Under the pieces are notes generated by a model. That model saw only the letters and a program-made list of their open reading frames with translations. It was not told the origin of the DNA and ran no database searches. The translations under genes and the position numbers were made by a program. Below are positions 5,045 through 9,735 of a DNA stretch of 9,735 nt, in pieces. Source of the DNA: Massilia sp. (GTDB lineage: Bacteria > Pseudomonadota > Gammaproteobacteria > Burkholderiales > Burkholderiaceae_D); the NCBI GenBank assembly GCA_003520365.1, contig DOUW01000342.1, positions 6,348 to 16,082 on the forward strand, given 5' to 3'. The first letter of the stretch is position 1. Each line of letters begins with the position of its first letter.

Positions 5045-7879
5045 CTAGCTGCTCAACATGCCCTTCGCCCTGGCGACCATGGCAGCCAATGGATCCCATG
5101 GTTCGTCCGGCATGGGCGTGCGTTCCTCGTATTCCGCGCTGACCGGCTTTTCGGGAACGTTTTCGTGCCGCGCACTGCCGTTCTGGTCGAGTTTGCCGTT
5201 GATGACGACCCCGTCGGCAAACCTGATCTTGTAGCCCACCCCGGCCATCGGTTCGCCACCGGCGTCGCGGTAGTTGAGTGCGATGAAATTCGAGAACTCG
5301 CTCACGCCGTTCGGTAAATGCGGCAGTTCCGCCTGTGTTTTTGCGCCTTTGTCGAACAGGTGCTTGCCGCCCTTGACCGTGAATTTGCCGGGGCAGGCGA
5401 AGGTGATATCGCCACCTTCGAGGGTGATGGCGGACTGGCCGGCCTGGAGCACGATCGTTTCCTTGGCCTTGATCTCGATACAGTCGTTCACGGAGATCAC
5501 GGTGATCTCCTTGTCCGCGAGTATGTCGAGCTGATCGGTATGGGCATGCAGCGAGATCGGGCCGTTGGCGGCGATCGCCTGGATTCCTCCGGCATGGCTA
5601 AACAGGCCCGCAGCGTTCCCGGCCACGGTCGACGCCGTGTGCGCTGCCGCCAGGTGCAGGTCCGATTGCGTACTCCAGTGCAGGTGCCGGCCGGCGTGGA
5701 TCACGGTCGAGGCCGGTGTAGCCCAGTTGATGCCGGCGGCGGCGTCCATCAACACGACTGCCGAGCCGAACCTTTCGACCGGCTGCTCGCTGTCCAGCTC
5801 GCGGGACCCGTTCTTCGTCTTGAGGGCAGGCTGGCCGTTGACCGCGCCGTCGTATTTGCCGTGCGAGCGCGCGTCGACCTGGTCGATGAAGCCGGCTTGT
5901 GCCCTGGCAGACTCCCCGCTGAAGAGCGCCTGTTGCTGGGCGGCGGCATCGCCCAGCGTGTCGCTCAAGGCTTTCGCAGCTTTCAGGGCCGACACCGCTT
6001 CGGCAGCGTCCATCTGCGTCGAGGTCACGCCGCTTCCCAGCCTCGGCCGGGCGGAGGTCGACAACAGCACCCCTTCGCCGCCGCGGATCACGGCCCAGGC
6101 ATCGGTCCGCAATTCGAAGCCGCTGCCGCGGCAGGCGCCCCGGTGCGAAGTCCCGGGAGACTGGTGGATCAGGTACCCGAGATTGAGCTGGGTCGCCGCG
6201 GTGCTGGTCGCCAGGCGCGTACGGACCTGGCCACGGGTATCGTCCAGTTGCCACTGGTTGAAGCCGCTGCCATCGAAGTTCCGGCTGTGGATGCCGGACA
6301 GGACACCGCCATGGTTGGCGTTCGATTCGACGCCGGCGGAGAACGGCGGCAGGTCCGAGCCGTTGTAGAGCTGGGCCACGATGACGGGACGGTCGATGTC
6401 GTTGTCGATAAAGTCGACCAGCACCTCGGTGCCGATGCGCGGGGTGAATTGCGTGCCCCAGTTGGGCCCGGCCAAGGCCTCGGCGACGCGCACCCACGTT
6501 CCCGAGCTGTCGTCACCCGGTGCATTGCCGAGCGCATCGGTGTCGTGCGCAAGTCCGCCCCGGTTGGGATTGCGGCCGCGCTGCCAGGCGAACTGGATTT
6601 TTACCTGATGATCGCGGTTGGTCGTCGCGACGGCATCGCCGAGCCCGACGACGAGTGCGGTCTGCGGGCCGTGCGCAGTGCCGGTCCGCGGGGCCGCGAT
6701 CGAGGCCGGCACCAGAGGAACGACGTCGCGCACGCAGCCGAAGGTGTTCCGGTACGTGCCGTTCTCGATGCCGGAAAGCGTGGTGCCGCCGATGCCGGTG
6801 TCGAAGTTGTTACGCGCTTCGTGCGCGACCCACAGCACCGTGAATCGATCCTTGGACGTGCGGTAACGATCGTGCTGGGTAAGCCGGAAAGCGTGGCCCG
6901 CAGCCAGGCGCCGCACGGCGCCGGCGCCCTCGAAGACCTTGTAGTTCATTTCCAGCGCTTGCAGCATCAGTTCGCCATGCCGGTATGCCGCACGGCGCTC
7001 GCTGACGATACGTTCGCCGCTTCCGTCGTAGATCGGCAGCGAAGGCAAGGCGCCTGTGTCGAGGTTCGTTTGCAGTTCCGCCCCCGCTGCGACCAGATGG
7101 GCCGGATCCCAGCTGCTGATGCTCACGCCATTCGCTTCCACTGTCCTGCGTGCGCGGAAGTCGTCGATGGCATCGTCGTGTTCGGTGGCGCGCACGCCAT
7201 GGAAGCGCACCGCTTCTTTTCCCGCAACAGCCGGCACGGTCGCGCGACGGTCGAAGATCACGAGCCGATGGCGCGCATGCCCGGTGTCGTCGTCGTTCTC
7301 GGACTGGTCGTGTTCGAAACGCCAGTTCAGGCCCTCGGACGCGAGCAGGCGCAGGAGGAATTCGAGATCGCTTTCGCGGTATTGGGTGCAGACAGGGCGG
7401 GGCGCGAGTTCCTGGGTGAGATCGAATTCGAAGCGCACCTGCGGATAGTCGGCCAGCAGTTCGGTGACGATATCGCGGACGTTCTTGTCCTGGAAGATGT
7501 AGCAGTCGCGGCGGAGTGCCAGTAGCGCCAGCGCCGGCTCAAGCCGCAGCCGATAGCGCGCGACTCCGCCATCGGCGCCGAGCCAGGATGCATGCGTACA
7601 CAAGCCATGCCACGCACGCCGGCTGCCATCCGGCTGCAGCAAGCGCAGCGTCAATTCTTCGCCGAGGAAGCCGGACAGATCCGGATCGGTCGACGTGCTT
7701 AATGCGTCGATATCGAACCAGTACAGCGTATTGATCGCTTCGCGACCGGAGAACTGTTCGGCGGCGAGCGATTGCGGCAAACCGGCCTGTCGTGGGCATG
7801 TCAGCGTGAACAGACGGGCATGCTGGCTCAGTCCGGGGCCAAACATGCGCAACGATGCGAAGTCCGGAAGCGCTTTCAT
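5045..7879 (-). CDS. vgrG: T6SS spike protein VgrG (TssI) with DUF2345 and transthyretin-like C-terminal extensions
   Basis: VgrG trimers form the puncturing tip of the T6SS tube and carry effectors. From the ATG at 7879 the protein has 944 residues. The gp27/gp44-like base is residues ~1-380, including TQYRESDLEFLLRLLASEGL. An OB/gp5 region follows at ~405-510 (VGLGDAVATTNRDHQVKIQF, NWGTQFTPRIGTEVLVDFID, RPVIVAQLYNG). Next is a T6SS_Vgr-type segment (~536-616, FNQWQLDDTRGQVRTRLATS). A helical Ala-rich linker (~620-670) leads to a DUF2345 beta-helix (~716-855, with the strand LADKEITVISVNDCIEIKAK). The last module is transthyretin-like (~863-916, NFIALNYRDAGGEPMAGVGY). Such tails dock cargo effectors in other VgrGs, which fits the toxin gene directly downstream. 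A GTG at 7945 would add 22 residues. Neither start has a clear ribosome site; I prefer the ATG because the conserved part begins soon after it. No complete T6SS cluster is nearby, so this is an orphan vgrG island. Confidence 0.93.
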   Translation of the reverse strand: MKALPDFASLRMFGPGLSQHARLFTLTCPRQAGLPQSLAAEQFSGREAINTLYWFDIDALSTSTDPDLSGFLGEELTLRLLQPDGSRRAWHGLCTHASWLGADGGVARYRLRLEPALALLALRRDCYIFQDKNVRDIVTELLADYPQVRFEFDLTQELAPRPVCTQYRESDLEFLLRLLASEGLNWRFEHDQSENDDDTGHARHRLVIFDRRATVPAVAGKEAVRFHGVRATEHDDAIDDFRARRTVEANGVSISSWDPAHLVAAGAELQTNLDTGALPSLPIYDGSGERIVSERRAAYRHGELMLQALEMNYKVFEGAGAVRRLAAGHAFRLTQHDRYRTSKDRFTVLWVAHEARNNFDTGIGGTTLSGIENGTYRNTFGCVRDVVPLVPASIAAPRTGTAHGPQTALVVGLGDAVATTNRDHQVKIQFAWQRGRNPNRGGLAHDTDALGNAPGDDSSGTWVRVAEALAGPNWGTQFTPRIGTEVLVDFIDNDIDRPVIVAQLYNGSDLPPFSAGVESNANHGGVLSGIHSRNFDGSGFNQWQLDDTRGQVRTRLATSTAATQLNLGYLIHQSPGTSHRGACRGSGFELRTDAWAVIRGGEGVLLSTSARPRLGSGVTSTQMDAAEAVSALKAAKALSDTLGDAAAQQQALFSGESARAQAGFIDQVDARSHGKYDGAVNGQPALKTKNGSRELDSEQPVERFGSAVVLMDAAAGINWATPASTVIHAGRHLHWSTQSDLHLAAAHTASTVAGNAAGLFSHAGGIQAIAANGPISLHAHTDQLDILADKEITVISVNDCIEIKAKETIVLQAGQSAITLEGGDITFACPGKFTVKGGKHLFDKGAKTQAELPHLPNGVSEFSNFIALNYRDAGGEPMAGVGYKIRFADGVVINGKLDQNGSARHENVPEKPVSAEYEERTPMPDEPWDPLAAMVARAKGMLSS

Positions 7880-8283
7880 GGGAAGCGGCACATGGACGGG
7901 TTTGTCATCTGGACGACTCCATTGGTGAGCACGAACGGAATACACACAGACTGCACAACGAGACGGGGCGTCCTGGCGAACTTCCCGATACAGGACGTGC
8001 CAAGTCCTTGAGCTTACCCGAGTGGACCAGGCTAGTGCTCAATGGAAAGATGATTCAGATCAATGCAACCGATGAATGCGTTTTGCCGACACGCCGGGCC
8101 GATGGCGGCCGAGCCGAAGGAGGAATCAGGAGTGAAGCGAGGCGGCCGGATGACGGCGGGCGCCGCCGCATACTTGCGCCGACGTGTGGCGGAGCAGGGA
8201 GCCGACACATGCGTCGCGCTCCCTTGTTTGTTGATGCGAGGGCGGTGTTGGCGTCGGCGATCGACCCTGCCCGGGGCGGCTGG
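7880..8283. other. Non-coding stretch upstream of vgrG
   Basis: No frame here shows a recognisable protein. It should hold the promoter of the vgrG operon, but I found only a TTGGCA hexamer (minus strand, 7998-8003) without a good -10 partner. A stable stem-loop lies at 8196-8224. If vgrG starts at the GTG at 7945, the first 66 bases are coding. Confidence 0.5.
8196..8224. other. Stable stem-loop between vgrG and the DUF2059-like gene
   Basis: AGGGAGC (8196-8202) pairs with GCTCCCT (8218-8224), and CGAC (8203-8206) pairs with GTCG (8213-8216), leaving a single bulged C and a six-base loop. It starts about 60 bases past the stop of the exported-protein gene on the minus strand. On the + strand it is followed by TTGTTTGTTG, a weak T-rich tail, but no + strand gene precedes it. 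It could be a 3' end structure for the exported-protein mRNA; terminator activity is not clear. Confidence 0.4.
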
Positions 8284-8835
8284 TCAGCGCTTCTCGTTGC
8301 TAATCGCTTGCAGCAGCTTGAACGCTTCACGCTGGAACATCGGTTCCGCATCCGCCAGTTCCTTGCTGGCCGTGACATATGCGGCGCGCTTGCGTTCTTT
8401 CTTTTCTTCCGGCGGCACCGTCGCCCGCGCGCCCGGCATCATGATTTGCGCGCTGCTGTTGTACTTGCTGTGGATGACCTTCTTGCCGTAGGACGTGCCG
8501 TAAAAACGGGTCATTTCGATCGCGGTATCGGCGGAGACGAAGCGCGTCAGCGCCGGCGCCAGGCGGCGGTGGATCTCGGCCGGCGGCATCTTGTCGAGCC
8601 TGGCGAACACGGCCTGGCGCTGTGCTTCGCTCGGGTAGCGGGTGCGCGACGCCACGCCGCGCATGGCGAATTCGAACTGCATCGCGCCGAGCAGGTCCTG
8701 CACGGCTTTCACGTGTGCGGGACTGATTGCGCCGGTCTGCATCGTGGGCGCCGGGCTGGCGGCGAATGCCGGGACTGCGGCGGGGACTGCGGCAAGGAGC
8801 GACAGGCCGAGTGCGGTCTGGACGACGAATTTCAT
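8284..8835 (-). CDS. Exported protein of unknown function, DUF2059-like
   Basis: This 183-residue protein has a clear Sec signal peptide: MKFVV, then the hydrophobic core ALGLSLLAAVPAAVPAF, with likely cleavage after AFA at residue 25. It should be periplasmic or secreted. The mature part is helical and basic. Its segment FVSADTAIEMTRFYGTSYGKKV (99-120) resembles the FY.S..G.K signature of DUF2059 proteins; I regard that assignment as tentative. A Lys/Glu-rich stretch (143-152) and a helical tail complete it. The ATG at 8835 is chosen over upstream in-frame codons because GAAGGA lies seven bases before it and the signal peptide begins there. No function is known. It is separated from vgrG by ~400 bases and from the next gene by ~160, so it is probably its own transcription unit and not part of the T6SS island. 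Confidence 0.75.
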   Translation of the reverse strand: MKFVVQTALGLSLLAAVPAAVPAFAASPAPTMQTGAISPAHVKAVQDLLGAMQFEFAMRGVASRTRYPSEAQRQAVFARLDKMPPAEIHRRLAPALTRFVSADTAIEMTRFYGTSYGKKVIHSKYNSSAQIMMPGARATVPPEEKKERKRAAYVTASKELADAEPMFQREAFKLLQAISNEKR

Positions 8836-8993
8836 AGGTGTTCCTTCTGGTGGCAGGGCATTGCCGTTTGTTTCGCACGGGAAAGGCACGAAAATTGATT
8901 CCATCTCGCGCGAAAGCCGGGCAAGGGCGGTGTCTGGCATGTCGGCACGCCGTATCGCGAGCTGGAGTATATCTCCTTGGCAATGCCTAGAAT

Positions 8994-9626
8994 CTAACCA
9001 ATTATCGCAAGCGCAGGATTGCGCACGCTCGCGGGCAACATGGTCAACCCCAGCACGCCGCAATTGAGGAGCACGGTAGCCCAGAACACCACCTGGAATT
9101 CCCGCTTTTTCGACTTGTGCCGGTACACGCGCTGGGCCAGCAGGGCGCCCGGCCAACCGCCGACCAGGGCCAGCATGTGCAGCGTGCTTTCCTTGGTGCG
9201 CCAGCGGCCGTTGCGGGCCGCGGACTTGTCCAAGCCATAGGCGATGAAGGCGACCACGCTGGCGCCGGTATACAGGCCGAGTGCCAGGGCAGGGAGCTTG
9301 CCGAGCAGGACGGCAATCCCGAGCATGGCGAAAAAGCCGAAGGCGATCAGCGGCGAGCCGGAACGGCTGGCGGAAGATTCGCGAGCAGGCGCGGTCCGGT
9401 CGCGCACGAAGGCGACGCGTTCCGCGCGCGGCTGCCCCTTGTCGTTGACGTGCAGTTCATAGGTGACGAGGTCGCCCGGCGCCGGCCGGATGCCGCGCTC
9501 GGTAAAGGCCTTGATGTGAAAGAAGACGCTCGGCCCGCCGCCGTTCTGCGCGATGAAGCCGAAGCCCTGTTCATCCTTCCAGCTGCTGACCCTTCCCTGG
9601 TAACGCGGCGTTTTCGTCTGGCGCAT
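8994..9626 (-). CDS. Cold-shock domain and DUF1294 membrane protein
   Basis: This 210-residue fusion has two domains. Residues ~8-75 are a cold-shock (CspA-like OB) nucleic-acid-binding domain: GRVSSWKDEQGFGFI (11-25) carries the RNP1-like GFGFI and VFFHI (34-38) the RNP2-like strand. Residues ~92-200 are a DUF1294 membrane domain with hydrophobic segments near 92-108, 112-130, 148-164 and 178-197, and the signature YGLDKSAARNGRWR (130-143), HMLALVGGWPGALLAQ (150-165) and RHKSKKREFQ (169-178). This CSD-DUF1294 architecture is known in proteobacteria; its function is not established, and a role in linking RNA binding to the inner membrane is speculation. The ATG at 9626 is preferred over a start 29 codons upstream because AGGAA lies seven to eight bases before it and the cold-shock domain begins just after. 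A promoter candidate sits 29-57 bases upstream. Confidence 0.88.
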   Translation of the reverse strand: MRQTKTPRYQGRVSSWKDEQGFGFIAQNGGGPSVFFHIKAFTERGIRPAPGDLVTYELHVNDKGQPRAERVAFVRDRTAPARESSASRSGSPLIAFGFFAMLGIAVLLGKLPALALGLYTGASVVAFIAYGLDKSAARNGRWRTKESTLHMLALVGGWPGALLAQRVYRHKSKKREFQVVFWATVLLNCGVLGLTMLPASVRNPALAIIG

Positions 9627-9654
9627 CGGCTTTCCTGTCGTTCGAACAGGAGCG

Positions 9655-9683
9655 AGTGTAACGGTGGACATTCCTGGAGGCAA
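9655..9683 (-). promoter_or_regulatory. Candidate sigma-70 promoter of the cold-shock/DUF1294 gene
   Basis: On the minus strand TTGCCT (9678-9683, four of six) is separated by exactly 17 bases from TACACT (9655-9660, four of six). Transcription would start near 9648, leaving a leader of about 22 bases with the AGGAA ribosome site. The 11-base inverted repeat TGCACAGTGCA (9684-9694) abuts the -35 element. Confidence 0.4.
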
Positions 9684-9735
9684 TGCACAGTGCACGGCCC
9701 ATGCGGACGGCATAAAAAAGGTTCTTCGCGGGGAA

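Noticed and set aside
4223..5317. A 364-residue + strand open frame across the effector and the end of vgrG.
   Set aside because: It spans two well-supported minus-strand genes and has no recognisable motif, so it is a GC-driven shadow.
5318..7525. A 735-residue open frame on the + strand, opposite vgrG.
   Set aside because: It is antisense to a gene with strong family matches, has Arg/Gly/His-rich low-complexity composition and shows no recognisable domain. Long antisense frames are expected in GC-rich coding DNA.
7988..8003. A sigma-54-like site, TGGCAC followed by GTCCTGTATC, upstream of vgrG on the minus strand.
   Set aside because: The -24 part fits, but the required GC of the -12 element is missing.
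7946..8283. Small + strand frames in the spacer upstream of vgrG.
   Set aside because: They run on into the antisense of the exported-protein gene, lack ribosome sites and show no motif.
8966..8971. TATACT on the minus strand as a -10 box for the exported-protein gene.
   Set aside because: No acceptable -35 is found at 16-18 bases, and the leader would be about 130 bases. The evidence is too weak for a feature.
9711..9735. A run of six Ts on the minus strand (9714-9719) as a terminator of a gene beyond the right edge.
   Set aside because: Only half of any stem would be inside the window, so it cannot be judged.

Overview
The window looks like a piece of a high-GC betaproteobacterial chromosome. 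Codon use, the YjaB-type acetyltransferase, the cold-shock/DUF1294 protein and the style of the VgrG and its immunity genes fit Burkholderiales, possibly Oxalobacteraceae such as Massilia. The genus is inference; no rRNA or other taxonomic marker is present.

Layout, left to right. (1) 1-1107, + strand: the C-terminal ~368 residues of a haem catalase, cut by the window edge and followed by a run of hairpins ending in an intrinsic terminator. (2) 1240-1680, - strand: a GNAT acetyltransferase (yjaB), convergent with the catalase and possibly made from a leaderless mRNA. (3) 1749-7879, - strand: an orphan type VI secretion (T6SS) island, transcribed right to left as vgrG > putative toxic effector > intact putative immunity gene > decayed second copy of that immunity gene. 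(4) 7880-8283: about 400 bases with no convincing gene. (5) 8284-8835, - strand: a small exported protein of DUF2059-like appearance. (6) 8994-9626, - strand: a cold-shock domain protein fused to a DUF1294 membrane domain, with a plausible sigma-70 promoter near the right edge.

The island is the main interest. VgrG is the T6SS spike; it carries extra C-terminal modules (T6SS_Vgr, DUF2345 and a transthyretin-like tail) that usually dock a cargo effector. The next gene encodes a 473-residue protein with an N-terminal hydrophobic hairpin, an alanine-rich helical middle and a C-terminal globular domain that I take to be the toxin. I do not recognise that domain firmly; by eye it has features of the NAD-processing TNT/ADP-ribosyltransferase type. 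The following gene, read from a TTG codon whose AGGAGG overlaps the effector stop codon, is a 317-residue protein of the Imm71/Imm72-like kind and is the presumed antidote. It has been duplicated in tandem. The distal copy is about 80% identical in protein but has lost one base near 2420 and 149 bases at its 3' end, so it is a decaying or re-shaped immunity gene. No other T6SS structural genes, PAAR gene or DUF4123-type adaptor lie in the window.
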